Positions 10,001 to 18,741 are shown, counted from the first letter of the stretch. The stretch: 37,167 nt of DNA from an uncultured Eubacterium sp. (GCA_947385775.1 CANDMI010000035.1:1-37167); one strand, 5' to 3'. Translations and numbers: made by a program. The notes: a model not told the origin generated them from the sequence alone.

Positions 10001-11620
10001 TCAATAAATACATTCAAATAATATATTGGAACAGCGGATCTTCTTCAAATTGCCTTCCGCGTCTTTTACATTTTCAAATTCCACCACACAGCCGTCCTCC
10101 ATCCGCCGCGCGCATATTTTCTGAATCTGGGGCGAGCCTTTGGCATCACGGTTATCCACTATCTGGAGCAGCATTTCATGCAGTTCAAAATCCGCGGAGC
10201 GCTCCTGTATAAACTCCCTGCGCTCTTTTTTTAAGGCCGGGATATCGATTTCCCTGCTTTTTAATAATTCTACCACAACTTCACGGAAAATTTCCACATT
10301 TGGGATAAATTGCTCCTTTTTTTCCGGTTCTTTTTCGATTTCCTTCTGGCACTCCGCCAGCGTGATCTTTTGATGCGCGCTTAGCCGCTCCAATAAAAAC
10401 TCCAGGCAGCTTTGGTATTTTTCCAGCTTCTTTTGCCGTAGCCGCTCCTGCTGCCTCTGCCAGCTTTCCTCGTCAAAATCGATCTCTTCGCTGCTGTCAG
10501 TCTCTTCCTTTTTCCTGGAGGAATGCTGGGCTTCAAACGCCTTATTCAGATTGTATGCCTTGGGCGGCTCCTTTAAAAACAGCGGGCGTAAAAAAATTTC
10601 CAGATCCGTCGGAACCGTCTTTGCGTCTAATATTTTATCGAATAATTCTCCCCGCAGGGAAAAGCGCCGAATAAAGGACATCTGTGACATATCCTCCAGC
10701 TCTTTTGTATAAAGCGCCTTTAGATCCAGATGATTATTCAATATTTTTTGGTGCTCGTCAATGGCGCGGTTTAAATACTGCTCGATCGTGCGCAGGTTTC
10801 TTAAATTTTCTTCTTCCTTCGGTTCCAGCTTATGTACGTTAATATGCTCTTCTTCCAGCCGCAGCGCCCGCTCTTTTACCATATCCCGGTATTCTAAAAA
10901 CTGCCGCCTGGTGTCCTTTATGGTTTCCATGTTGGATTCTAGTATATTCTGGTAATCTGTGACGGAATAATTCAAGGCGTTTCGGCGGATGCGCGCCATC
11001 GCTTCTCTGATCCTCTGTAGCTGCATACGCAGCAGGTTAAAGACATTTTTCATTTCATCTACGGCTTTATCGTAGCTCTGCTTTTCCAAATGAAGCTTAA
11101 AGATCATTTCGTGTATCGTAAGCTTCATATTATTTTCGATTTCCAGCGTGCCAAGCAACAGGCTGTAGCCATCGTCCGTCAGATAATAAGAGGTGCGTTT
11201 GATTTCCGTATCCAGGTAAATGATCCGGTTCGCCACATAGCTTATGTGCATACGCTTATATTCCCGGCTTTCAAAATCATAGCCTTCAAAATACATGGGC
11301 CTGCCTTCATTTGACAACACCACATTTACAATAAAATCCCCAAGCTTGCAGCAATCCTCATAAGACATCCGTTTTTTAAAATAAGCCGTATTCAGCGTGT
11401 CGATATACGCCCCGATATCTTCCATAACACAGCGCTCTTCTTTTAACGACTGTTCCATCAGATAAAGCAGGACGGAAAAAATCACATTCCACTGTTCACT
11501 GGAATTATCAAACCCATACTGCCGCCAGATCATTTTCTGGCTGCTGTTTGCAAATAAAAGGGCATACAAGCCTACGTTTTTCATCCGTTTTGTAAACTGC
11601 TTTAAAAATTCATACTGCAT
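10001..11620 (-). CDS. jetA: Wadjet JetA: MukF/MksF-like kleisin subunit
   Basis: JetA is the kleisin that bridges the two JetC heads and recruits JetB and JetD. The 539-residue protein starts with a globular helical domain (about 1-185), has a long coiled-coil-rich centre (about 185-330, many Glu/Arg/Leu heptads), a low-complexity acidic/basic linker near 370-410 (SSEEIDFDEESWQRQQERLR), and a C-terminal globular part. That is the expected layout of a MukF-like kleisin. I recall the type II version as DUF5716, to be confirmed by Pfam. It begins 9 nt after the jetD stop, with TTGAGGG overlapping the jetD end as its ribosome binding site, so the two are translationally coupled. No catalytic residues are expected. 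Confidence 0.86.
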   Translation of the reverse strand: MQYEFLKQFTKRMKNVGLYALLFANSSQKMIWRQYGFDNSSEQWNVIFSVLLYLMEQSLKEERCVMEDIGAYIDTLNTAYFKKRMSYEDCCKLGDFIVNVVLSNEGRPMYFEGYDFESREYKRMHISYVANRIIYLDTEIKRTSYYLTDDGYSLLLGTLEIENNMKLTIHEMIFKLHLEKQSYDKAVDEMKNVFNLLRMQLQRIREAMARIRRNALNYSVTDYQNILESNMETIKDTRRQFLEYRDMVKERALRLEEEHINVHKLEPKEEENLRNLRTIEQYLNRAIDEHQKILNNHLDLKALYTKELEDMSQMSFIRRFSLRGELFDKILDAKTVPTDLEIFLRPLFLKEPPKAYNLNKAFEAQHSSRKKEETDSSEEIDFDEESWQRQQERLRQKKLEKYQSCLEFLLERLSAHQKITLAECQKEIEKEPEKKEQFIPNVEIFREVVVELLKSREIDIPALKKERREFIQERSADFELHEMLLQIVDNRDAKGSPQIQKICARRMEDGCVVEFENVKDAEGNLKKIRCSNILFECIY

Positions 11621-11629
11621 GGCAAACCC

Positions 11630-12619
11630 TCAAGCCTGTAAATCGCTTATATTTATAATCTCCTGCGGAATGTAGCGGCCGCTTTCTAATATTTCTTTCA
11701 TCCCGCAGACCTCCTCGTCGGTAAAAAACTGAAAAAAGTAACCGGTCAGGCTGCGGTTTTGCTTTTCCTTCGTAGGCGGCAGCTCCACCGCCGTCCGCGC
11801 CTTTTGCAGCATATGCCGGTATGCGGCGGTAAATGGTTCTATGTAAAAACGCCCTTCCATTGACTGAGCCAGCCGTTCGTATATGCCAATCCCTTCGTAG
11901 TCCAGATCCCCAAAATAATAAAAGCCGTTTTCGAAATCCTGCATGTACGGCTCCGCGCATAAGGAAAAATCTTCAAAGGAACGCATTACCCCTTTGCCCG
12001 CGCCATACAAAAGCGTGCCGAAGGGTACGTGGAAAATCTGTTCCTTTCCATTTAAGAAATAGCGCCGCATACTGTAAAACGTGTCTTTATTTTCCAGTAT
12101 CAACAGATTTTGCGGCGTTTCCCGGCTCCTGCTGTAATAGGCCATCGGTTCTGACGTATCGTAAAAAGAAAGCTGTGAAGTATCCATTCCACAGCGTTTT
12201 AATATTTTCTTCCCCTGCCCTTCCCGCAGAAATTTTTCCCTGCCCCAGATCTCAAAGCTCCGCTCATTCATGGAAACCTCCGGGACAAGCCCAAACTCCT
12301 GCATACGCAGCAGAAATTGATTTAGTTGTAATACCCATACGCGGTCTTTTGCGTACTGCTCCAAATGGCGCAGATAATAATCCGTATGGATTAATGTGCT
12401 CATCTGATAAGACAGCTCCTGCTCATAAACGCGATAATCCGCTTTTTGTTCTAAAAGCCAGTATTCCCGGTAAAGCGCGGGCTTCTTTCCGTTTGTTTTA
12501 GAAGCCCGTACCGGTTTTAAGCTGCCCATTTCTACTTGTCCATAAATATAGGAAACCAGATCGCGGTAAGACGAAGCGTGGGCATATTGGCTTAACTGCT
12601 CTAACGTAACCCGTTTCAT
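11630..12619 (-). CDS. jetD: Wadjet JetD: Toprim-type DNA-cleaving subunit
   Basis: JetD is the nuclease of Wadjet, related to the topoisomerase VI/Spo11 A subunit, and cleaves the plasmid DNA bent by the loop-extruding complex. The N-terminal part (about 1-130) looks like a helical/winged-helix DNA-binding domain. The C-terminal Toprim fold shows Glu176 in LLILENKDTF and the Asp pair 238/240 in YFGDLDYEGIGIY, the metal-binding acidic residues of the fold, and ends with RYIPQEII, similar to the C-terminal block of DUF2220 proteins. The acidic triad looks intact, so the enzyme should be active. It is first in the operon, its ATG only 6 nt after the stop of the flavodiiron gene and its ribosome binding site (AGGCGG) inside that gene. 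Starting with jetD is what I associate with type II Wadjet. Confidence 0.88.
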   Translation of the reverse strand: MKRVTLEQLSQYAHASSYRDLVSYIYGQVEMGSLKPVRASKTNGKKPALYREYWLLEQKADYRVYEQELSYQMSTLIHTDYYLRHLEQYAKDRVWVLQLNQFLLRMQEFGLVPEVSMNERSFEIWGREKFLREGQGKKILKRCGMDTSQLSFYDTSEPMAYYSRSRETPQNLLILENKDTFYSMRRYFLNGKEQIFHVPFGTLLYGAGKGVMRSFEDFSLCAEPYMQDFENGFYYFGDLDYEGIGIYERLAQSMEGRFYIEPFTAAYRHMLQKARTAVELPPTKEKQNRSLTGYFFQFFTDEEVCGMKEILESGRYIPQEIINISDLQA

Positions 12620-12625
12620 GCCGGA

Positions 12626-13798
12626 TTATTCCGCCTGCGCAATCGCTTCCGCCAACGCTTCCATATCAGCCATATTTTCTTCCTTTAACGTAGACTTGAT
12701 CGTAACCATCGGTTCTACGACTGTGATATTTTTCATCGTTTCCAAAATAGATTTCATCGTGCGTCCGGCTGTCGGGCCCCAAGAGCCGTTTTCCAAAATG
12801 CCGACCGTGCGCTTCTGATACGCCTTGCTCTGTAAGTGGTGCAGAAAATCCTGCATACACGGGAATACGCCGCCGTCATAGCTTGCGGCTGCAAGCACCA
12901 TACGGTCATAACGGAACGCGTCTTCGATCACCTCCGCCATATCGTCTCTTGCAAGGTCGCTGACCACTACCTTTTCCACGCCTTTTGAACGGATCATTTC
13001 CGCGAGCTTTTGCGCGGCCTTTCCGGTGTTGCCATGGATGGAAGCGTAAGCTACCAAAACGCCTTTATTCTCCGGACGGTAGCTGCTCCATGTATCGTAC
13101 AGCCCGATATAATAGCCCAGATCTTCTTTTAAGATCGGCCCATGCAGCGGGCAGATCATCTCGATGTCAAGCTTTGCCGCCTTTTTCAAAAGCGCCTGCA
13201 CCGATGCGCCGTATTTTCCTACGATGTTAAAATAATACCTTCTGGCTTCGCATGACCATCCTTCGTCATCTTCCGCGTCCATCGCGCCAAATTTCCCGAA
13301 CCCATCCGCGGAAAACAGGATCTTTTCTTTGGATTCATAGGTAACCATAACCTCTGGCCAGTGCACCATAGGAGCCATATAAAAATTCAGCGTATGCTCC
13401 CCGAGGGATAAGGCGTCTCCCTCTTTTACTGTAACGGTCTTTCCGCTTAGATCCACATCAAAAAACTGTGGAAGCATCTGGAATGTCTTTGCGTTGCCCA
13501 CTAACGTCACATCCGGATACAGCTCCAACAGCCTGCCGATGCTGCCGGCATGATCCGGCTCTAAATGGGAAACTACAAGGTAATCCAGCTTCCTGTCCCC
13601 AAGCTCTTTCTTTAAATTCTGCTCCCATTCCTCCATGCCCCTAGTATCTACCGTATCCATCAGGGCCGTCTTTTCATCCAGTATCAAATAGGAATTATAA
13701 GTAACGCCGTCCGGCGCTACATATTGGCTCTCAAATAAATCGATCGTCCTGTCATCCACGCCAATGTATTTAATTGAATCTGAAATGATAACCTGCAT
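12626..13798 (-). CDS. fprA: Flavodiiron protein (FprA-type O2/NO reductase)
   Basis: Flavodiiron proteins reduce O2 to water, or NO to N2O, in the cytoplasm and protect anaerobes. The metallo-beta-lactamase domain (1-245) carries the di-iron ligands: HLEPDH (His78, Glu80, Asp82, His83), His146 (MVHWPEV), Asp165 (SADGF) and His219 (PLHGP). The flavodoxin domain starts at about 247 with VLVAYASIHGNTGK, the FMN phosphate loop. I chose the ATG at 13798 (390 residues) because GGGAGAAGTAAA lies directly before it; the in-frame ATG at 13837 would add 13 residues (MIGLLQFLEGRSK) that fall inside a leader dyad. The electron donor (rubredoxin or a reductase) is not encoded nearby. It has its own strong promoter and runs without a gap into the Wadjet operon. 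Confidence 0.94.
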   Translation of the reverse strand: MQVIISDSIKYIGVDDRTIDLFESQYVAPDGVTYNSYLILDEKTALMDTVDTRGMEEWEQNLKKELGDRKLDYLVVSHLEPDHAGSIGRLLELYPDVTLVGNAKTFQMLPQFFDVDLSGKTVTVKEGDALSLGEHTLNFYMAPMVHWPEVMVTYESKEKILFSADGFGKFGAMDAEDDEGWSCEARRYYFNIVGKYGASVQALLKKAAKLDIEMICPLHGPILKEDLGYYIGLYDTWSSYRPENKGVLVAYASIHGNTGKAAQKLAEMIRSKGVEKVVVSDLARDDMAEVIEDAFRYDRMVLAAASYDGGVFPCMQDFLHHLQSKAYQKRTVGILENGSWGPTAGRTMKSILETMKNITVVEPMVTIKSTLKEENMADMEALAEAIAQAE

Positions 13799-13821
13799 TT
13801 TACTTCTCCCTTCCAAAAACT

Positions 13822-13851
13822 GTAACAGCCCAATCATCCTTGAACTGTTAC
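13822..13851 (-). promoter_or_regulatory. Inverted repeat in the fprA leader
   Basis: GTAACAG at 13822-13828 and CTGTTAC at 13845-13851 form a 7-bp dyad with a 16-nt spacer, between the fprA promoter and its start codon. In the transcript the second arm is followed by AGTTTTTGG, so the hairpin could act as a weak attenuator; as DNA it could be an operator. It would affect everything downstream, including Wadjet. Confidence 0.45.
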
Positions 13852-13875
13852 CAATGATCTGCCATATATGAATGG

Positions 13876-13904
13876 ATTATAGCAAATAATCCATGTACTT
13901 TCAA
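13876..13904 (-). promoter_or_regulatory. Promoter of fprA and probably jetDABC
   Basis: Read on the minus strand: TTGAAA (13899-13904), a 17-bp spacer, and a perfect TATAAT (13876-13881). This is a good housekeeping-sigma promoter in the 120-nt gap between the HipA-like gene and fprA. No other promoter of this quality was seen within the tight fprA-jetD-jetA-jetB-jetC-proB-proA run. Confidence 0.8.
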
Positions 13905-13918
13905 CCGCAGTTTTTAAC

Positions 13919-15037
13919 TTAAATAATCCCAAGCTCCTGTATCCTGCTGTAAACCCGCTCAAATATATGCCTGTAATCCTGGTTAAACTTACTTTCCGCC
14001 AGCCTGATAAACTTATCCTCCCGGAAAATAAGGTTCGTCTTATCCTTATATTGATACGCCAGCTCCCGTAAGGTTTCTGTCGTATTAAACATCTGGCTTA
14101 GGGTGTCCGATGCATCCCTGGAAAAATAATCGGCAACGAGCGCGCAGTTAAAATCAAACAATGGCGCCAGCCGCTCGATCACCCCGGTGTCGTTGTTCAT
14201 TAAAAACCCATAATTTTGCGTATGCCTGTCGGTGTTGGAAATAATATAATCTAAAACCGGAATACACGCAAATTCATTGCCCCACAGCTCCAGGCACCGC
14301 TTGCGAAAATCGATCTTGCGTCTTTTATGGTATTCCATAACCTCCCATGCCTCTACAAAAGAATAGGATTCGCCAATAAAATTCCTACAGATCGATACGA
14401 CGGCAACGCCGTCCACCGTATTTTTTATATCACTTACATATTCAATACTTTCCAGTTTATTATCAAAGCATTCTAATATTTCAGAAGCTAACACTTCCAT
14501 TTTTGTATTTACATAATCACTTGTTTTGTCCGATTTCAAAAGATACAGGGTATCCCCAAGGCTGACCCAGCCTTTTCGGAATAACCCCTTAGTCGTCAAC
14601 TCCGGGCATATTTTACTTGTAGTGATCGTTGGCTCAAAGCCGGACAGCGAAAGGTCTACAATGTCGCTTAGCTTGTTCTGCCTGATGTTGACGTCACTCC
14701 ATTGTAGGTCTTCGTTATCGTTTTTCACCCAATAGCTGTCCTGTATGGAAACCCCTTTGCAGCGAATGCAGACATTTACCCGGTTGTCTATGGAATCCAA
14801 CTGGGGTATCTGGAACGCCGCGTAAATCTTTTTTGCATTATCCCGTGATAAGGACAGTATCCTGCTGCTTAAATAACTTTTTATCTCCTGTATATTATGT
14901 AAGATATCCTTTAAACTTTTCGGCAGCTTCATATACGACCTTAGGCAAAAAGGAAGCAGGTCATTATGTATCACGTTTACTACAAAATCATCCAAGTCAA
15001 AATACATTACTTCTGTATCTTTTAACATTAAATACAT
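13919..15037 (-). CDS. HipA-like kinase, solitary (no HipB)
   Basis: The C-terminal half matches the HipA kinase-like fold. The catalytic loop reads NTDRHTQN at 268-275 (Asn268, Asp270, His272, Asn275), and APLFDFN (292-297) supplies the metal-binding Asp295. HipA toxins phosphorylate translation factors, but many HipA-like proteins of this 372-residue class have no known target. The N-terminal 140 residues do not resemble the usual HipA N1 domain in an obvious way. No HipB-like helix-turn-helix gene is next to it. It begins 17 nt after the Na/Pi cotransporter gene and is followed by the fprA promoter, so it is the last gene of the upstream unit. I am confident of the fold, not of the role; it might be a regulator rather than a toxin. 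Confidence 0.75.
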   Translation of the reverse strand: MYLMLKDTEVMYFDLDDFVVNVIHNDLLPFCLRSYMKLPKSLKDILHNIQEIKSYLSSRILSLSRDNAKKIYAAFQIPQLDSIDNRVNVCIRCKGVSIQDSYWVKNDNEDLQWSDVNIRQNKLSDIVDLSLSGFEPTITTSKICPELTTKGLFRKGWVSLGDTLYLLKSDKTSDYVNTKMEVLASEILECFDNKLESIEYVSDIKNTVDGVAVVSICRNFIGESYSFVEAWEVMEYHKRRKIDFRKRCLELWGNEFACIPVLDYIISNTDRHTQNYGFLMNNDTGVIERLAPLFDFNCALVADYFSRDASDTLSQMFNTTETLRELAYQYKDKTNLIFREDKFIRLAESKFNQDYRHIFERVYSRIQELGII

Positions 15038-15054
15038 CTTGCTTTATTCCCCAC

Positions 15055-16911
15055 CTACTTATTCTTCTTTTTCACAACTTTTTTATTCTTTTTCCCCTTC
15101 CCCGTCTCTTCTACTTTTTCCTTTTTCGTCTTTTTCTGCTTTTTATATCCATTAATATCATACTTTTCCTCGTATTGTTCAAAATACGCCGTATACTCGT
15201 CATTTTGACGCTCCCGCATCGTCTTGATATAGCTGTGGGTGTCAAAATCCAGATCCGCAAGCTCGATCATCGCGACCGCAATGTTAGAACAATGGGCGGC
15301 GGTACGCTCTAAGCTTGTCAGAAGGTCATTAAAGGCAAACCCCTGCTTTAATTCGCATTTCCCCCGCTGCAACCGTTTAATGTGGCGAAGCTTTAACTCG
15401 TCGCAAAGAATGCTGATCAGCTCCCTCAGCGGCTCTATTTTACCGGCTTCCTTTAAATCGTCCTGCATAAACGCGGAAACCGTCATTTCCACGATTTCGG
15501 AAACCGCGGATTCCAATATTCCAAGCTCATACTTTGCTTCTTCCGAAAAGCTGGACTGCTTTTCGTACAGCTCCTTTGCCACCTTGGAAATAATGCTGGC
15601 ATGGTCGCCGATGCGTTCAAAATCCGATAAGGTGTGCAAAAACTTTGTGACCTCTCTATTTTGCAGCGCGGTCATTTCCCGCCCGGTAAGCTGCATCAGG
15701 TACGTGCCGAGCTTATCTTCGTATTTATCAATTAAATTTTCTTTTTCCTGTATATGGTCAAACTGCTCCTGGGAATACTCTTCTAACAATTGCAGGGCGT
15801 TTACGATGTTTTTCTTCGCTTTTTTCGCCATGCCGTTCATCGCCTCGTGGCTTTGCGTAATGGCAAGGGGCGGATACTTTAAAAAACGCTCTTCTAATAA
15901 ATCAAAGTCCGCCTGGTCTTCTTTATCCTCCGGCGTATCCTTGACCAGAAAGAACACCAGTTTTTCAATCCCTTTAATAAATGGGCATAAGATCATAATC
16001 GTCGCCATTCGAAACGCCGTATTTAACAGCGCGATCCGAACCGGGTTCATTTCCATATTCATAAACGGAAAATGGACAACCGCATGGCACGTATAAAAAA
16101 CAACCGACCATACGATCAGCCCGAACAGGTCGTTGATCAAATAAATCAGCGCCGTCCTTTTTCCGTTTTTATTTGTGCCGATGGAAGATAACAGCACCGG
16201 GCATGCCGCCCCGACGCCGATCCCCATCGTGATCGGCAAAGCCGCCGCAAAGGTAATCCCGCCAGTCACGGACAATGCCTGCAAAATACCTACCGACGCA
16301 GACGCGCTCTGTAAAATCGCCGTAAATAAAATGCCTAGCATAATGCCCATAAACGGGTTGGAAAACATGGTCAGCGCATTTACAAAATGTTCGTTGCTCT
16401 TTAACGGGGACACCGCGCCGCTCATAGTTTGCATTCCGATCATTAAAATCGAAAAGCCCAGCATGATATCGCCCACATTATGATAAGAGGCTTTTTTTAA
16501 GAACATCTTAAATATAATGCCGACTACCGCCACCGCCGCGGAGATCGTCGCCGTGGACAAAAGCTGCGCGATCCCGCCTGTCCCTTCAATATAAGACAGG
16601 CAGAGTATCCATCCGGTTATGCTGGTGCCAATGTTTGCCCCCATGATGATCCCGATCGCCTGGGAGACTTTCATCATCCCGGCGTTTACAAATCCAACGA
16701 CCATCACGGTAGTTGCGGAGGACGACTGTATGATTGCCGTAACCGCCGTCCCAAGTAAAATGCCCTTTAAGGGCGTATTCGTCAGTTTATATAAAATAAG
16801 CTCCAGCTTTTCTCCCGCAGCTTTTTTCAATCCGTCCCCCATCAGCGACATTCCAAATAAAAACAACGCGATCCCGCTGAATAAAGACAGAACTAATGTA
16901 AATCCTTCCAT
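15055..16911 (-). CDS. Na+/phosphate cotransporter family protein with PhoU-like domain
   Basis: Membrane protein of the PNaS (NptA/YjbB-like) family, thought to move phosphate with sodium; the direction of transport is not settled for many bacterial members. The first 330 residues hold about eight to nine hydrophobic segments with the two family repeats, including QSSSATTVMVVGFVNAG (about 61-77) and the matching ILQSASASVGILQALSVTGG (about 199-218). The region 350-560 is helical and charged, like PhoU. The C-terminus is an odd Lys-rich tail from about 585 on. Total length is 618. It starts 40 nt after infA, in the position where rpmJ and rpsM would normally be, so it seems to be attached to the ribosomal transcription unit. 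Confidence 0.9.
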   Translation of the reverse strand: MEGFTLVLSLFSGIALFLFGMSLMGDGLKKAAGEKLELILYKLTNTPLKGILLGTAVTAIIQSSSATTVMVVGFVNAGMMKVSQAIGIIMGANIGTSITGWILCLSYIEGTGGIAQLLSTATISAAVAVVGIIFKMFLKKASYHNVGDIMLGFSILMIGMQTMSGAVSPLKSNEHFVNALTMFSNPFMGIMLGILFTAILQSASASVGILQALSVTGGITFAAALPITMGIGVGAACPVLLSSIGTNKNGKRTALIYLINDLFGLIVWSVVFYTCHAVVHFPFMNMEMNPVRIALLNTAFRMATIMILCPFIKGIEKLVFFLVKDTPEDKEDQADFDLLEERFLKYPPLAITQSHEAMNGMAKKAKKNIVNALQLLEEYSQEQFDHIQEKENLIDKYEDKLGTYLMQLTGREMTALQNREVTKFLHTLSDFERIGDHASIISKVAKELYEKQSSFSEEAKYELGILESAVSEIVEMTVSAFMQDDLKEAGKIEPLRELISILCDELKLRHIKRLQRGKCELKQGFAFNDLLTSLERTAAHCSNIAVAMIELADLDFDTHSYIKTMRERQNDEYTAYFEQYEEKYDINGYKKQKKTKKEKVEETGKGKKNKKVVKKKNK

Positions 16912-16951
16912 ATTTCCGTTTTCCTTTGCATCTGGCAGCCCTGCCCGCTAT

Positions 16952-17170
16952 TTATTTATCTCTCCATATGATACGGCCCTTTGTCAGGTCATATGGCGAC
17001 ATTTCAATCGTAACCTTATCCCCTGGCAGGATGCGTATAAAATTCATACGGAGCTTGCCGCTGATATGCGCCAAAATCTGATGCCCGTTTTCCAGCTCCA
17101 CCTGGAACATCGCGTTTGGCAGCTTCTCAATCACTTTACCTTCCACTTCAATTACATCCGCTTTAGACAT
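16952..17170 (-). CDS. infA: Translation initiation factor IF-1
   Basis: IF-1 binds the A site of the 30S subunit during initiation. This is a 72-residue single OB-fold protein beginning [13 protein letters not shown] and ending KGRIIWRDK, normal for the family. An in-frame ATG six bases upstream (17176) would add Met-Lys, but the GGAGG is only one base from it and seven bases from the second ATG, so I take 17170. It follows map by 29 nt. In most Clostridia rpmJ (L36), rpsM, rpsK, rpsD, rpoA and rplQ come next. Here the cluster ends and a transporter gene follows. Confidence 0.97.
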   Translation of the reverse strand: MSKADVIEVEGKVIEKLPNAMFQVELENGHQILAHISGKLRMNFIRILPGDKVTIEMSPYDLTKGRIIWRDK

Positions 17171-17199
17171 TTTCATTCCTCCATTTTTTCATTATCATT

Positions 17200-17985
17200 T
17201 CAAACCGCTTTACTCAACCGCTCTGCTTCTTTCTCTGTAACCGATAATAGCTTTGGCCCCTGGGCGGTGATCAGGATCGTGTTTTCGTAATGCGCGGATA
17301 ACGACCCGTCCGCGGTGCGCACCGTCCAGCCATTCGGCGACTGCCGCACCTGCCAGGCGCCGGCATTGATCATCGGCTCCACCGCGAGCGTCATCCCCGC
17401 CATCAGGCGCATGCCCCTGCGTTTCTGGCGAAAATTTGGCACCTCGGGCGGCTCATGCATATTCGCCCCGATCCCATGGCCCACGTAGTCTCTGACAACT
17501 CCATATCCAAGCCTCCCGGCATAGCCGCCGATCGCGGCTGATATGTCAAAAAGCCGGTTGCCGGCTTTTGCATATTTCATCCCGGCAAAAAAACTAAGCC
17601 TGGTATGCTCGATCAAGTCCGCCGCCTGTTTGGATATATTGCCAACGCCCACTGTCCTGGCTGCATCCGACTGGTACCCTTTGTAGATCACGCCTGTATC
17701 CAGGCTTACAATATCGCCGTCCTTTAAAATCCTCTTCTTTGACGGAATCCCATGTATGACCTCGTCATTGACGGATACACAGACAGAAGCAGGAAATCCC
17801 TGATAATTTAAAAACGAAGGAATGCAGCCATAGCTTCGTATTAATTCCTCTCCGATACGGTCAATGTCCCATGTCGACATCCCGGGCTTTATCTCCCGGG
17901 CAAGCTCCTCATGGACCCTGCCCAGGATACGCCCCGCCGTCAACATCAGATCAATCTCCCTTGCAGATTTGATCACTGCTGGCAT
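17200..17985 (-). CDS. map: Methionine aminopeptidase, type I
   Basis: Removes the initiator methionine from new proteins and is essential in most bacteria. The 261-residue pita-bread fold shows the five metal ligands in context: SLDTGVIYKGYQSDAART (two Asp), YVGHGIG (His), VEPMI (Glu) and the C-terminal HYENTILIT (Glu). There is no N-terminal zinc finger. The ATG lies one base after the adk stop (GGAGCTTAAAATG), so translation is coupled to adk. This secY-adk-map-infA order is the standard end of the spc operon in Firmicutes. Confidence 0.96.
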   Translation of the reverse strand: MPAVIKSAREIDLMLTAGRILGRVHEELAREIKPGMSTWDIDRIGEELIRSYGCIPSFLNYQGFPASVCVSVNDEVIHGIPSKKRILKDGDIVSLDTGVIYKGYQSDAARTVGVGNISKQAADLIEHTRLSFFAGMKYAKAGNRLFDISAAIGGYAGRLGYGVVRDYVGHGIGANMHEPPEVPNFRQKRRGMRLMAGMTLAVEPMINAGAWQVRQSPNGWTVRTADGSLSAHYENTILITAQGPKLLSVTEKEAERLSKAV

Positions 17986-17986
17986 T

Positions 17987-18631
17987 TTAAGCTCCCAAAA
18001 TCCCTACGATCGCGTCAAATACCGCGTCCATTGGCTGCGTGCCGTCCACGGATTTTAATATATCCTGCTTTTTATAATAATCGATCAACGGCTGTGTCTG
18101 CTCATGGTATACTTTCAGACGGTTCTGCACGGTTTCCGGCTTATCGTCGTCCCTTAAGACCGTCTTTGCGCCGCATGCGTCGCAAACGCCCTCTTCTTTT
18201 GTCGGATTAAATACGACATGGTAAGTAGCGCCGCAGCTTAAGCAAGCCCTGCGCCCGCCCATACGGTTTACGATATTTTCGTCCGGCACATCCACATCCA
18301 CCGCAAAATCCATCTTCTCGCCGATCTTGCCAAGAGCCGCGTCTAACGCTTCCGCCTGCGGGATCGTGCGTGGGAATCCGTCTAATACAAACCCGTTTTT
18401 GCAGTCGTCCTGCTGAATCCGGTCCATTACAAGGTCGCAGGTCAGCTCATCCGGCACCAGCGCGCCCTTATCCATGTACTCTTTTGCTTTTTTGCCAAGA
18501 TCTGTGCCATTTTTGATATTGGCGCGGAAAATGTCGCCGGTGGAGATGTGCGGGATGGAATACTTCTCCGCAATCCGTTTCGCCTGTGTGCCTTTGCCTG
18601 CGCCCGGGGCGCCTAACATAATGATTTTCAT
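17987..18631 (-). CDS. adk: Adenylate kinase with zinc-binding LID
   Basis: Interconverts ATP, AMP and ADP in the cytoplasm. The 214-residue long form has the P-loop GAPGAGKGT at 7-15, the AMP-binding stretch [14 protein letters not shown], and a LID domain with four cysteines, CLSCG and CDACG about 17 residues apart, which bind zinc in Gram-positive enzymes. The start has GGAGGAAGC upstream. A 145-nt gap with a terminator-like hairpin separates it from secY, more than anywhere else in the cluster, so adk-map-infA may have partly separate expression. Confidence 0.97.
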   Translation of the reverse strand: MKIIMLGAPGAGKGTQAKRIAEKYSIPHISTGDIFRANIKNGTDLGKKAKEYMDKGALVPDELTCDLVMDRIQQDDCKNGFVLDGFPRTIPQAEALDAALGKIGEKMDFAVDVDVPDENIVNRMGGRRACLSCGATYHVVFNPTKEEGVCDACGAKTVLRDDDKPETVQNRLKVYHEQTQPLIDYYKKQDILKSVDGTQPMDAVFDAIVGILGA

Positions 18632-18741
18632 TGTAGCTTCCTCCTGTTTTTATGCGTTTTTTAGCAATGATACTTTCCTACATTCAACCTTATCACAAAA
18701 CGGTTTATTTTTCCACTGTTTTTTGGGGGAAATAACAAAGA

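Noticed and set aside
13799-13837. Longer start for the flavodiiron protein
   Set aside because: The extra 13 residues are encoded within the leader dyad and lack a ribosome binding site, while GGGAGAAGTAAA precedes the ATG at 13798.
16912-16951. Search for rpmJ (L36) directly after infA
   Set aside because: Only 40 nt are available before the transporter gene, too few for a 37-codon gene, and no L36-like sequence is present.
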